Shown: one piece after another, positions 1-11,718 of the stretch
Position numbering within the stretch: position 1 is the first letter of the stretch
Layout: the number at the start of each line of letters is the position of its first letter
Origin: Helichrysum umbraculigerum
Taxonomy: Eukaryota > Streptophyta > Magnoliopsida > Asterales > Asteraceae
Length of the DNA stretch: 64,000 nucleotides
NCBI GenBank assembly: GCA_949592205.1
Contig: CATIUR010000004.1
Coordinates: 8,931,001 to 8,995,000, forward strand
Direction of reading: 5' to 3'
Notes under the pieces: model-generated
Database searches by the model: none
What the model was told of the DNA's origin: nothing
What the model saw: only the letters and a program-made list of their open reading frames with translations
Program-made: the position numbers and the translations under genes

Positions 1-311
1 ACCATGAAGACGTTATTTGTTACGATACGAAATGAATATGAAATATTATTAAAATAATATTGTGGATATAATTGTATTATTAAATAATGTTATACCATTT
101 AATAAAATTGTTCACCAACGTCCGTATTAATTGAACCGAATTACATTCGATTTGAACTTGTACGATTTAATCAAATCGCATAATACTTGTATATATATTC
201 AACAATATATATATATTGATTGATACATTAATTAGTCTAACACAAAACTAATTACATGTATTAACAGTTGATTAGGTACTAATCACTAGTCCTAATTTGA
301 CGGGTGTCACA
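1..311 (+). mobile_element. 3' end of an LTR (cut by window edge)
   Basis: The stretch from about 100 to 311 resembles the last 260 bases of the complete LTR at 58642-61126. Both share the order: caccaac-tccgtatt, cattcgattt, tttaatcaaatcgca, tatattcaacaatatata, gatacattaattag, aactaattacatgtattaac, and a terminus ending in gggtgt-aca. The block ends in CA at 311, as an LTR 3' end should. The 5' part, and whether this is a solo LTR or part of a full retrotransposon, lies outside the window. The superfamily is not shown here. Confidence 0.7.
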
Positions 312-414
312 GAAACCAATATATCTTCCACTGATCATTCCATGGTTTCAGATTTATAGCTGTCTAGCTAGCAGTATCAAGTAGTAATAAAATACATAAC
401 ATTAAAATTTAAAA

Positions 415-1946
415 GGGAAATTTGCAATTTTTGCCATCATGGTCTCGACTTTTGGCCGATTTTGCCATTTGAGATTTTTTTTCTGCAATTTGTACCCCGT
501 GGTTGTTAATTTCCGCAATTTGTGCCACTCTCGCTAACTTTTGTTAAGTTTTTTCGTTAAGTCAGGTAACATGACCAAAATACCCTTCACGTTCTTCTCC
601 AAGCACAAAACATAGACTTTTTCTTAACACCCTAGCCCTAATTTCTTTTCTTCCAAAATCAAAATTTATAATCACAAGCTTAGTCACACTTGTTCATATC
701 CAAATCACAAACAAAATCAGATCGAGCATATCAAAATTTAATACAAACACAAACAAATAATTCATATCCAGTACAAATTTCAAAATCTAAAACAAATCGT
801 TCAAACAAATCATTTCCTCACTTACGCTACTCACGTGTGTTGGTAGTGTGGGTTTTCTCAACAAAAGCTCTATTTTTTCCGGCGAAACAAATCCGACATC
901 GGGATCTGAGATGAGGGCGAGCAGTAGATTACGTTCTCCGGTGGTGCTAGGTTTTCCAGATCGAGTAATCGGCCAGAGATTAACCACCACCACCACCATC
1001 GACTAACTGGCTGGAGATTCAACGAGTATTTATGTTTCGGCCGAGATTCAACCACCTTCGCCACCATAAAAATCGGATCGCCACCACTGCCGCAAATCAC
1101 AACCATCGGAAGACGAGGAAGAAGAACGCAAGATCAGTGTAGCCTTTTGGTGTGTGTTATGTTTATGTTCTAATTTTGTATATGTATATCTGAAAAATCT
1201 CCGAATCATGACACCGATCTAAAAATTGCGATGGTGGTCTCTTCTCCGGCGAAAACATAAACCCTTGTTAATTATCCGGCCGGTTAATCGATGGTATTAG
1301 TGGTGTTTAATCACCGGTTGGTTAATCGATCTGGAATACGCAAACATTGATAACGATCAAATATACTCACACGTTCGTTTCAGATCTGAAAATCAGAAGG
1401 TCGCCGGCGATTGTTGGTACAACAGTAGCAGATTCCGGCGCTTCATAACCTATTCGGTGGTTGCTGTACTCGATAGGTGGCGGTGGCGGCTGGGTGGAGG
1501 TGGTAGCTGTGTAGCGGTGGTAGCTGTGCTCGATAGGTGGCGGCTGGGTGGCGGTGGTAGCTGTGTGGCGGTGGTGGTAATGGCGGCGGCGGTGGTGGTG
1601 GTTGTTGGGTGGCGATGGTGGCTATGGTGGATGTGGTGTTTTGATTTAGGGTTTAGTTAGAGAGAAGGAGGATGAATAGGGTTTGTGTTTTGTGTTTGTG
1701 AATATGTATATGTATCTGCATAATATAAAGGGTAGGTCAGGGAAGAAGAGAAAAAAATGGGAAAAAGAAAAAGTAAGGCTATTTTGGTCATTATACACGA
1801 TTTAACGTTCAGATATAACAAAAGTTAGTGAGAGTGGCACAAATTGCGAAAATTGACAACCACGGGGTACAAATTGCAGAAAAAATTCTCAAATGGCAAA
1901 ATCGGCCAAAACTTAAGACCACGATGACAAAAATTGCAAATTTCCC
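415..1946. mobile_element. Non-autonomous DNA transposon with ~170-bp TIRs (MULE-type candidate)
   Basis: The left end (415 to about 588, starting gggaaatttgcaattttt) is repeated in inverted orientation at about 1774-1946, ending aaattgcaaatttccc. The arms stay alignable through the 'gccaaaattttggccgatttt', 'accccgtggttg' and 'accaaaat' blocks. The interior holds no gene I can recognise. It includes a GGT/GGC-rich stretch at 1457-1640 made of repeats such as ggtggcggctgggtgg. Long TIRs of this size suit Mutator-like elements, but the flanks (aatttaaaa against ataaaatat) are not a convincing 9-bp duplication, so the superfamily is uncertain. Confidence 0.65.
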
Positions 1947-2641
1947 ATAAAATATACATATAGAAAGAAGAAAGAAAAAGAAAAAAAAAAGAATTAAAAG
2001 CAATTTTCTAAAATTATAAAATATATATTAAGGTTAAAATAAGGAGACAGAAGATGTATGATAAACCTGTGACAAAATCTGTACCTTATGATATTTTGTG
2101 ATGTCATTCTTCATTAACCGGACTAAATCAATGTACTATATTACCATTCTGCCACCACTAATCATCATCTTTATTATATTCTTTGTACTTTTTGTATCAA
2201 ATTTTATATTCCATCCATTCAATTCAAAATTTTAAATTGTCCAGTTTAAATATACATGCAATTTTAAATTTTTTAACTAAGTGCACTTTACACAATTAAA
2301 TAATACATCTAACCATTAAAACGTTTTTTGATTGATTTTATAATGAAAGTTGACACTTATTTGAGACAATTTAAAATGGTAATATAAATACTTGTAGAAA
2401 GACGAAAGGAATATTATATTTAGGTCGAAATTTTGTATTAAAGTTATACTACGTAATTACTTATATCAGAAAACTTAAAAGTTGATGCAACACTTATTTG
2501 CACCCGGGCAATATCGACATTGAAAGATAAAGTTTCATTTGTTCACTTATTTTTAATATAAAATGATTTATTTACTTATGAGATTATAAGCATGATAGAT
2601 CATGATATACTCGATACCCTCTAAATTTAAATTAGATGATT
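1947..2641. other. AT-rich intergenic stretch, nothing recognised
   Basis: There is no open frame with family features, no inverted repeat and no similarity to other parts of the window that I could see. Confidence 0.5.
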
Positions 2642-3240
2642 CATATAAGGGCTACTGCATTTTCAAGCGAAGTAGGGTAAACAATAATTGCGATTCTATG
2701 TACCTCGTTCTCTTCAAAATACAGATGCTACTCTTATCTCACAACTACAACTAAATTTAAATGACACCCGAGGAAAATACCATCAATGATTCTTAAATTA
2801 TTTTATTCTTTTGTAACTACATTACCATTTACCAACCTTTCCACTCATTCATACGCGTTTGACTTTTTAGTGTGAAAGATTATAAATTACTCAAACGACA
2901 AAATGTTCTAATTTGTAAATGAATTTATTTATGAATGTTCATATCCTATGAGCAATAAAGAGTCGTGTATAGTTTACAAACTATATGACTCCTGTATACT
3001 TTATAGCCGAACAATTAGATATGCTACTCAACTCATTTGGCCTACTCAATGTAATATACTCTACTTAAGAAAAATAAATAAAATGATACCTCTAATTAAA
3101 GTTGTTACTCTCATTCCAAAATAAATGTCTACTTTTCTATTTTCGTTCATTTTCAAATAATTGCCCATTTTCACAAGTAATACCCTAACTTTACCAATTT
3201 AACCATAATTTACTTTTTCACAAAAGTGATTTATAAAAAT

Positions 3241-3806
3241 AGAGTAAGGTTCAAATGAGTATAATAACTTTTTGTGAGTCCGAGGGAACCAATAGGAATG
3301 TGCCACGTGTCACTAAACTCACTTTTCCTCGCGTTTTTAAAAATTAAATATATTCCAAAAGGTAAGTCGAACAATCACAAAAATTGCACCATAAAAATCA
3401 ACGTTTTATTCTCTTCAATTAGAGATGTAACAAGGTATACTTTCGACGAACATTTTTTTTCCATTTTTCGGTGGGTTTTGAAAACAACTAACATATGTGT
3501 TACCAGCTCGTAACACATGTATTACCACCTCGTAACACATGTGATACCAGCGAGTAACACATGTGTTACTAATATTGTACAATTTGTAAGACCCCAAAAA
3601 GAAAAAGTCATCGAAAGTATACCTTGTGAGATAGCAAATCGAAGAGAAAAAAATGTTGATTTTTTATGGTGTAATTTTTATAATTTTTCGACTTACAATT
3701 TGTGAGATATTTGATTTTTAAAAACGTTGGGAAAATGTGTTTTATGACACGTGGCACATTTTTATTATTTTCACCAAATTTTCCATTCTCATTTGAACCT
3801 CACTCT
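3241..3806. mobile_element. MITE, family A, copy in unit 1
   Basis: The terminal inverted repeats are agagtaaggttcaaatgag (3241-3259) and ctcatttgaacctcactct (3788-3806). Both flanks read ataaaaat, an 8-bp target duplication (9 bp with the preceding t). The centre, 3490-3570, carries tandem ~21-bp units of the type gtaacacatgtgttaccagc, which are themselves partly palindromic. There is no coding capacity. The TSD length fits a hAT- or Mutator-derived MITE. Confidence 0.75.
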
Positions 3807-3990
3807 ATAAAAATATTGTGCAAAAAGTATGGGTAAGAACGCCAATTTTCTCTTACACAATATAGTGGTAATATCTTTTCTTAATCTGTCTGTTACTTTG
3901 GATCGGATGGAGTATACTGCATAAGTCGAAAGCAATCTCAAGTATTTTGGTATCTTTATCGCTTGTTGTTATAACTTATATAAATATAAA

Positions 3991-4457
3991 CTAGTAAATG
4001 ATCCGCGCAATGCAGCGGATAAGATCTTTTAAAATTGACCAAATAGTGTTGCGATCAACTGTTGCATAGTTCGTGAGAATTATATGACATAATATTATGA
4101 AGTGGAACATAGAACTCTAAATAGATTTATAATCAAAGGTATCTGAAAAATTAAAATGTATGTCCGAAAAACATAAAAATGCGAAGACAAATTAATAAAT
4201 TGGTTTGACCATTTTTAACATGACTCGTTTGATCATCAATATATCAGCATAAACATAAGCAATATAATTGGACATTTTCTTGTATAATCTATATTTTAAT
4301 TATTAGTTCATTTTTAAAATTTGATCTGACCTATAGTTACTTTCCAATTATATGAAATGTGGAGTATTTAATAAAGAGGGGTAGATTTATCTTTTTGCAT
4401 CTTTAAATTTATATGGCTTAAAATGAAATGCCAAAACCCTTTACAAGGAAGTATAGA
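3991..4457 (-). mobile_element. Non-autonomous Helitron, copy in unit 1
   Basis: Read on the minus strand, the element begins TCTATACTTCCTTGTAAAGG after an A (complement of 4458). It ends with a hairpin (ATCCGC ... GCGGAT, about 4002-4020) followed by about 6 bases and CTAG (3991-3994), with T after it. A TC start, a 3' hairpin, a CTRR end and insertion between A and T are the Helitron hallmarks. The 467-bp element has no genes. The same element lies at 14655-15121, so it inserted before the tandem duplication. Confidence 0.65.
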
Positions 4458-4606
4458 TATAAATAAATATAAATATGGGTGTTAAATAATTTGGGCTGAG
4501 TTTGTTCCATTCGTTAATAGGATTTTCCTAGTAGTGGGCTTAGATATTCATGTAGACATCAGCCCATTTTGTAGAAAGTCATCATACAGCCTGCCATACA
4601 GGTTTG

Positions 4607-4614
4607 TTTGTGTG
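4607..4614. repeat. Left target-site duplication of the hAT element
   Basis: This 8-bp tttgtgtg is repeated exactly at 10541-10548. The empty site in duplication unit 2 (15279-15286) has a single copy in otherwise identical flanks. Confidence 0.92.
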
Positions 4615-4629
4615 TAGGGGTGAAAAAAA

Positions 4630-4850
4630 AAACCCGAAACCGGAACCGAACCCGATTTAAAAATCGAAACCGGAACCGATTTGGAACCGGTTTTTGAATA
4701 CCCGGTTCGGGTTTTACTAGTACCCGGCGGGTACCAAACCGGGTACGGCCCCATAAGTTTCAAATCGGGTTGGACCCGGGTTGTACCCGAACCGGTTCCA
4801 AAAACCGGTTTTAATACCCGGTTTGTACCCGGTTTTTACACTAGCCGTTG
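4630..4850. repeat. Left subterminal CCGG-rich repeats of the hAT
   Basis: Dense short motifs (cccgaacc, accggttt, acccggcgggtacc, aaccgggtac) repeat in both orientations. hAT transposases commonly bind clustered subterminal motifs. That these are the binding sites is inferred from position and density. Confidence 0.6.
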
Positions 4851-4921
4851 TGTTTGAGCTCCTAGCCGTTTTATATCCATTTTTTTTGCATTTTTTTACC
4901 ATTTTGCCATCCTAAAACTAG

Positions 4922-4929
4922 TATAAATA
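4922..4929 (+). promoter_or_regulatory. TATA box of the hAT transposase gene
   Basis: TATAAATA lies 130 bases before the chosen ATG (5059). A transcript starting about 30 bases downstream would have a leader of about 105 nt. Confidence 0.6.
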
Positions 4930-5058
4930 GATACATTGGGTTTGGGTTAGTTACAACACTCAAACTCACTCATTCTAGTGAAAAAACACTCAAAACGCTT
5001 ACGATTTACATACGAAACTCTCAAAACATTACTCTCATCCTCTCAAAACGCTCTCATA

Positions 5059-7167
5059 ATGGCAACTCAAAGTTCCTCAACTAACGATTTTGTTGGTTCG
5101 TCAAATGCACCAACCATTGTTCAAGTCTTTACAACAAAACGTAATCCGGATATTTGGTGTAACTTTGACAAAGTTTTGTTGTCGGATGGTTCGACTAAAG
5201 CACATTGTAAACGATGTGGGAGTTTTTTAAAAGCCGACTCCAACTCAACGTTGAGCAAACATACTTTAAAGTATTGTAATGCAAACAAAACTAATCCGGA
5301 GGAGGGTCAAGCAACCATGTCACGGGATGGAGGTATTTTCACATACCAGGCGGATCGTTGTCGAGAAGCATTTGCCGGCTTTGTGATTCAAGAAGCTTTG
5401 CCGTTCAACCACTTCGACAACCCTCGGCTTACTAAGGTTATTCAAAATACTCTTCAACCCTGATATAATCATGTATCACGTCTTACTCTTAGACGTGATG
5501 CACTTAAATTGTGGAAAAATGCTAAAATTCAACTAATAACCGGTTTTGAAAACTTAACTACAAGTGTATCACTAACAACCGATGTTTGGTCGGCTCCTCA
5601 TGGTTTGCCCGGTTCGTACCTTTGTGTTACCGCACATTGGGTTGATCCCTCAACTTGGCAAATGATGAAACGTACCATTGCTTTTGAAGACTTTGAGTAT
5701 CCTCACACGGGTCAAAATTTATTTTGCATGTTACGGGATGTAATGAAAATGTTTAAATTAGAACAAAATGTTTTTTCTATCTCGTTTGATAATGCGAGTA
5801 ATAACACAAACGCCGTTCAAAAATTAATACTAAAATACAACCCACCTTTGAAAGGCATTTTCTACCATAGTAGATGTGTTGCACACATCATTAACTTGGT
5901 TGTGCAAGACGGGTTAGCGGTTCAACAAATAAGTGAAGTAAAAGACGCGTATAAAAACATGTTGCAAGATATATTTTGTAAGGGTAAGGCTAGATACAAA
6001 CTTTATATGAAATTGTGTAAGGATACGGAGAACATTTTTTTAACCCCTAATTGGGACATGCCCGTAAGATGGAATTCGACATACAACATGTTTGTATGTG
6101 GTTTACGCCAACGTGAGACTTTACAAGCTTTTCATTTTCAACTTGTCCAAAGGGGTTATGCTATAAACGAATTTCCAAGCGGATCTTGGGATGTTATTGA
6201 AAAGATAACCGAATTGCTCAAACTTTTTAAAACCGCAACTACTTTGTTATCGGGTGTTTATTATCCCACGATTCACTTGGTACTTAAGCAAATTTTTTTA
6301 ATGTGTTCAAAACTAAGCGAATACGAATTTATTGATACTTTATACGCACAAATGGTGGCTCCCATGAAAGAAAAACTAAGAAAATATTTTAAAGAAATGC
6401 CACCGATAATTAGTTGTGCCGCCGCAATAAACCCATGCTTAAACGTTTCCGGGGTGGAATTGCTTATTGATAATATTTGTAACGATTTGGAATTGAATGA
6501 CGAGGACCCATTTTTTTCACAAAATACAAAAAAACATTTTAACAAATGCTTTCAAGATTTATTTACTCATTATTTTCAATTATATGGTTCAACAAATCCT
6601 TCTTCTAGTTCGGCTTCCACAATGTTTGGTTCATCTTCCTCTCGCGATCCAATGCTTAACTTATATAATAGTTTAAGACAAGAAAACCATAAACGGGCAA
6701 GGGGTGAAGGTAATCAAACGAACACTAGCGAATATGGGAGGTATACCGGAACCGATTTTTTAAACACTATACAACCCGATGAATTCACACAATTTGATAT
6801 TTTGGCTTGGTGGAAAGGGAGGGAATCTCAATTTCCCGTTCTAACCATCATGGCCCGAGATTTACTAACCGTCCAAGCTTTTATGGTAGCTTCGGAATCC
6901 GCTTTTTCTCTTAGTGGCAGGGTACTATCTATACGAAGAACAAGACTCACACCGGCCTCATTAGAGATGTGCATTTGCTTGAAGGATCACTTAGACGCCG
7001 CATAACGTATACAACACATTTCTAGTCTTGAAGGTGAAATGGAATATGAAGGAGATATACACGATATCGAGGTGCAATCGGGTATGGCAATATCACTCTC
7101 CGATGAAGAAATTGCTCTTGATGAAGCTTCGCGAGAGGCTAACACCGATGAAGATTACGACCTTTGA
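5059..7167 (+). pseudogene. hAT transposase (BED zinc finger, ricesleeper type), two in-frame stops
   Basis: One frame runs from ATG 5059 (MATQSSSTNDF) to TGA 7165-7167, about 702 codons, usual for plant ricesleeper-type transposases. It would cut and paste the surrounding element. A BED-type zinc finger is visible with ligands C50, C53, H68 and C73. The core carries TTDVWSAPHG, SISFDNASNN, RCVAHIINLVVQDGL and PVRWNSTYN. The C-terminal hAT dimerisation region (about residues 575-655) includes DILAWWKG and the SAFSLSGRVLS block. The frame is broken by TGA at 5461-5463 and TAA at 7003-7005. The sequence stays in frame and family-like after each, including a 53-codon acidic tail. Both stops are compatible with single C-to-T changes. 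An upstream GTG at 4978 is not needed as a start. Confidence 0.9.
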
Positions 7168-8043
7168 ACAATGAAGACTACGCATTTGAAGATGTTAGAA
7201 GACTTGAAGATTAATAAAACTTGAAGATTTTGTGAAATAATTGTGTATAACCATTTATGAAGATTATGCAATGATCAAGTGTTGTTGTTATGGTCAAAGT
7301 GTTGTTGTTATGGTAAACGGGTCAAAAGGTGTCCAAATGGTTCATGAAAGTGTGGTTATGTCAAAACGAGCGATGGTGTAATTATGTAGCGGCTTGCAAT
7401 TGCTTTAGGTGTTAAATGTATGTTAAAATGTGTTGGTAAAAAATGAAATTCTGAATGTGAGTCGTTTGTGATTTGGTATGGCCACCAAAAGTGTCCGAAA
7501 TGACCAAAAATTGGTCACACGTCCGAATTCTTCGTTAACGTGAAATTTGAAAAAGTGTAAAAATGGAAAGTTTTATTTTGTTATAGTGGAGGTGTCTGCA
7601 AAATTTCAGCTTCTAAGTATTTTCGAGTCAAAATTTATGCGCGTCGGAATTTCGCTTCTAAAAAATCTGCATACCAAACATTACCCGGTGCGTACAAGTA
7701 GTACCCGCCGGGTACAAAGGTTAATTTCATAACAGAATTTAGCTAGCCTTGAGTACCCGCTGCGTACAAGTAGTACCCGCCGGGTACTATGTATTTACCC
7801 GTTCATATTCACTCCGGGTAGTTCATATTTTTCCGGGTACAAAACATTATTACCCGCCGGGTATAAGTTGTACCCGCCGGGTATTCTAGCTTTTCTGGTT
7901 ATTCCTGGAGCAGACCCACGCTTTCCACACAACTCAATAACCAATTTTCTCTCCAAAAAACGGCAGCAACACCACCAAACCCCTCACTTAACCATTTTTG
8001 AAGCAAAAACTCACGAATTAAACCGGCAAAACTCTTCTACAGC
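7168..8043 (+). other. Inter-gene region of the hAT, with an inverted CCGG repeat cluster
   Basis: Positions 7168 to about 7540 look like the transposase 3' flank. Positions 7681-7885 hold five or more copies of acccgccgggta-type motifs, some within direct repeats (gcgtacaagtagtacccgcc twice). The core here is CCCGCCGGG, whereas the two element ends carry mostly CCCGGCGGG, its reverse complement. Positions 7905-8043 look like the leader of the second gene. Confidence 0.6.
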
Positions 8044-9968
8044 ATGTTTAAGGTATGATTATCAACTTTTTAATTCAAAACACTTAGTTTTCATGGATTG
8101 ATTGAAGTTTTTAGATTTAGGTTTTCTTGAAATTGAATGTGGGGAAGTTTTAGTTGTTTTTATTTCTGATTATATTGTGAGTTATATGTACTCTCACCTT
8201 CTTATTTCGTGAATTCGTGTTTAAGTCACATATGATTATCAAAAATATGAATTTAGGGTTCTTGTAACAAAATTTGGGGAAAATTAATTCTTGTAACAGA
8301 ATTGTAATCCATTTACATAATACTCACGATTATAATGCTCACTTGAATCACATTATGTGTTTAATTGCTTAATTCGAGTTTAGCTTGATATTAGGGCATT
8401 TGTGAAAGAGGATGAGTTTGAGCTTTGTAAATAAAATGTGGGAATAATTGTGCAATTACCTTAGGTCATGGATGAATTGGTCAAGGCAATTCTCTCATTT
8501 TAGTTGTGTTTTGCAGGGAAGAAGAAAGAAACAAAAAGGCAGCACCTCTGGTACTGCTAACGATGAAGAGGGTGACCGCCCTCAGCCGATGAGCATTGAT
8601 GCTCAACTTATTCCCGAGACAATTCACCCTTGGCTTAGATTTAGTAACAGGTTAACAAAGTACAATATATACTGTCAGAAACTGAACTTATTGAGGGTGA
8701 AAGAATGTAATTTATCTCGGGTGGTCGATTGGGAACCACTAGAACAAGCAGGGGTAGCCGCCGGAATTAAGGAATTGATTAGGCAACGTTATTTCGTGGA
8801 TCACATACCATTCGAATATGAAGAATGGGAAGGCATATTCAAGATTAATGAGCAGGTATACAAAGAGCTATGCGTGGAATTCCACAGCACATATGAAATG
8901 AAAGAGGATGTTGAGTCGGCGACTGATAAAAATTTCATGACTTTCCGACTGGGAGGTCAACCAAGGAAAATGAGTATGGTGGAACTTGCTGCCTCTTTGG
9001 GCATTTATTCTCGAGAGCAGCTGGATGCAACTCATTTTGAGGATTATTTGATGGCTAGTGAGATGATCGAGACGGAGTTTTTTCCCAAGGATGTGTGGCA
9101 CGAATTTTCACAAATACCTTACGCTAGAGGTGGAAATTCATACAAAGATATAGAGGACATGCAGTTGCGGGTTATCCAACGATGTCTTGCGCATACCATT
9201 TCTCATAGAAGGGAGAACACAGAGAGAGTCGGTTTCGCCGACTTATGGTATATGAGGAAGTTTGTAGCGGAGGAGAATATCAATGTTCCATACGCTGTTG
9301 CCTGGTATTTACATCATAATGCTAGCGGGATTAGAGGGGCATCCCCTATCTGTGGGGGACAATTTGTGACTAGGATTGCCAAGTCCTTCAACATCAGTTT
9401 TGACAATTTAGAGCGAGTGACGACTAGGCCAAAAACAGTAGGGCTAGTTCAGTTTCAGGGGGCACAGGCTGTCTCAGTTGTCAATAACCGGTTCGTGCCC
9501 TACCAGGAACCACCACCAGAGGAGCAAGCGGCTCAACCACCGAGAAGAAGAAGAAGACAACAGCAGGTGGAACAAGAACAACATCAACAGGAAGAAGCTG
9601 CATATGAGCAGGGAGGTTTCCAGCAGCAAGGCGCAGCACTGCCATCCATGCTGGATGTTATGCATGGTATTCAGGGCCTTCAGGTTAGCCATGATAATTT
9701 TTCGCAGGAAGTCAGGTACGATCATGGAGCACAGCGTTATCACAACGCTTGGTCGGCACACAACACACAAAGACTTTCTGAAGTGGTGCCCAACTACCGA
9801 CCTACAGCCTAACACTACCCACCCATGTGGGGTCAGTCTGGAGCAAGCTATCCACCACCGGTTTATGACGAGGGTGCCGCCTTGGCAGAGCTGCAGGAAG
9901 AGTATCGAAGGCAGCAGGAGAGAGATCAAGAGGAGCGTGGATTCCCCTATGACTATTCCCCATTTTGA
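8044..9968 (+). pseudogene. Athila ORF1-like protein gene carried by the hAT, one in-frame stop
   Basis: Proposed model: exon 1 8044-8052 (M-F-K), intron 8053-8516 (GTATGA ... TTTTGCAG), exon 2 8517-9968. The splice keeps phase and gives MFKGRRKKQKGSTSG. The protein would be about 486 residues: a basic N-terminus, a globular part, then a Q/R-rich tail (RRRRRQQQVEQEQHQQ). The block YKELCVEFHST ... FMTFRLGGQPRKMSMVELAASLGIY resembles the Arabidopsis retrotransposon ORF1 (Athila) domain; this comes from memory of the family pattern, and the function is unknown. TAA at 9810-9812 interrupts the frame, which then stays open for about 51 codons (YPPMWGQSG ... FPYDYSPF) to TGA 9966-9968. A C-to-T change of CAA would explain it. 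It might instead be a DNA-transposon accessory gene sharing this fold. Confidence 0.6.
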
Positions 9969-10179
9969 GTGCTTGCGTGCCTCGTATGATTCAGACACTT
10001 TTCTTAACAATTTGATTACGGTTTATTTAAGTACTTTTAATTTTATGTTTGGTTATTTTGGAATGCTTGACTGTGGATGGCCTTTGGGTACATTTTTGTA
10101 GAACGACATCCATAAACACTTTTCTATTTGAAATTAGGTGAAATTACAGCGGGAAATGGTTAGTTATGCTGGATCAAGC

Positions 10180-10530
10180 CTTTAGTACCCGGCCTGTACT
10201 TTTGTACCCGGCGGGTAGTGTTTGGAAAATTTGGACATAAATGGATCAAGCCAAAGTACCCGGCGGGAACAATAGATACCCGGCGGGAACACAGTCTACC
10301 CGGCTGGAACCATATATACCCGGCGGGTACACCGTACCCGGTTTGAAACCGGGTATTAGACCTGAACCGGTTCCTACCCGTTACCAACCGGTTAGGATAG
10401 GGTTGGGTTTTCCCCCACCAAAAACCGGGTCGGTTCCGGGTCGGGTTGACCAAAACCCGATTTTTTGACTTTGACCAATACCCGGTTCGGGTATTCGGGT
10501 CAGGTCGGGTCCGCCCAATACCCGGTTTTG
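10180..10530. repeat. Right subterminal CCGG-rich repeats of the hAT
   Basis: Repeated units of the type tacccggcgggaaca occur at roughly 20-bp spacing from about 10185 to 10345, followed by aaccgg and acccgg motifs up to 10530. They match the left-end motifs and so are probably part of the transposition signal. Confidence 0.6.
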
Positions 10531-10540
10531 TTCACGTCTA

Positions 10541-10548
10541 TTTGTGTG
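10541..10548. repeat. Right target-site duplication of the hAT element
   Basis: tttgtgtg is identical to 4607-4614 and is followed by ttcccagtttagtacc, as in the empty site of unit 2. Confidence 0.92.
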
Positions 10549-10561
10549 TTCCCAGTTTAGT

Positions 10562-10583
10562 ACCTCTCTCTCTCTCTCTCTCT

Positions 10584-10635
<52 letters not shown>
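10562..10635. repeat. CT/TA compound microsatellite (unit 1)
   Basis: (CT)n is followed by (TA)n. The same locus in unit 2 is about twice as long. Confidence 0.9.
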
Positions 10636-10640
<5 letters not shown>

Positions 10641-10717
10641 TAGTTCCAATGAGAAAATCTACAAAATAAGCACGGCTAAAAACATCTCATATCGCAAAAC
10701 TAACCAACAAAATTATT

Positions 10718-10848
10718 GGGTGATGATAAATCCACATATGATTTTGATAAATCCACCATTATTGTGCAATACTGGTTTGTACAGTATAAGCTGTGATAGC
10801 ATAAATGTGGTGGATTTATAAAAATGTTGGGTGGAAATATCATTACCC
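10718..10848. mobile_element. 131-bp MITE with 9-bp TSD and known empty site
   Basis: The element begins GGGTGATGATAAATCC and ends in the inverted counterpart GGAAATATCATTACCC. AAAATTATT occurs on both sides (10709-10717 and 10849-10857). Unit 2 has one AAAATTATT (15519-15527) and no insert. A 9-bp duplication and a GGG terminus fit a Mutator-derived MITE. An inner inverted pair (aaatccacca / tggtggattt) lengthens the stem. Confidence 0.85.
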
Positions 10849-11718
10849 AAAATTATTAGATTTACACTCATACATCTCAAATATGTGTAAAAAAATAGGT
10901 GCACATTCTCATAAATGCACAAAAATCTAAAAAACAATTGATTCACAATTATAGAGATAATCGTGCATCAATCATTTTTTCGATTTTCGTGCATTTTTAG
11001 AGGTGTGCATTAATTTTTCTTTGCATATTTGAGATGCAAGAATGTGAATCTAATGATTTTATTTATATATACATATATGTGCATTTGAGGTGTTCTTAGT
11101 CGTTCTTATTTTATAAGTGTTCTTATTTAATCCAAACTATATATAAGTGTAGATCATGCATGAAAATTTTACACACTCCATGATGACAAAAATTGTGTTT
11201 TAAATTACCTTTTTTTTTACATTTTACCCATTTTACTATGACTATTTTTTTCATTACACTTAATATCCATGATATGTTTTTATCAAAATTGAGATTCATA
11301 TGTATTCAAAAGTCATCATATATATTTTTTCATTACAATTTATCAAAATTGAGATTCACTTGAGCAGTAATATTCAAAAGTCATCAACTCCAGTCGATTC
11401 ATAATAATTATACTGTATATAACTTTATATTACCACAACCTATTTAGGCTGTTCGATTTTGTAAAACTTGTTTTCTCAGTGAGTCCTACGAATTATTGAC
11501 AATAGTAAACAACGTTAAAAATTTGAGCTTATGTGAAATTCAAACTTATGTTGACATAAATTTTGCGCTTCAATTCAAACGTACACATATAAATGAAAAA
11601 TAAATAAATATCATATCGATCGTACATATATATTTTATTCTTCCCAAAATCTATAGATATTTTTATTTTTCTTTAGAAAAGAAAAGATAAAAGGTAATAT
11701 AAAAAATGGTACATGTTA

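Larger units (their letters stand above)
4615..10540 (+). mobile_element. 5926-bp two-gene hAT transposon
   Basis: The element starts TAGGGGTGAA and ends TTCACGTCTA. The TIRs match at 8 of 10 bases and are flanked by identical 8-bp duplications (tttgtgtg), the hAT hallmark. The uninterrupted site survives in the tandem duplicate at 15279-15286, which fixes both ends. The cargo comprises a BED-type hAT transposase (5059-7167, +) and a second spliced gene resembling Athila ORF1 (8044-9968, +). CCGG-rich repeats lie just inside both ends (about 4630-4830 and 10180-10530) and again between the genes (7681-7885). Both genes carry premature stops, so the copy should not encode an active transposase. 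It inserted after the tandem duplication. Confidence 0.92.

Noticed and set aside
1457..1660. Gly/Trp-rich open frame
   Set aside because: It is a translation of a GGT/GGC simple repeat inside the TIR element at 415-1946, with no family features.
9474..10101. Long open frames on both strands overlapping the end of the second hAT gene
   Set aside because: They are shadows of the Q/R-rich coding sequence. Only the 8517-9968 frame shows domain sequence and continues the splice.
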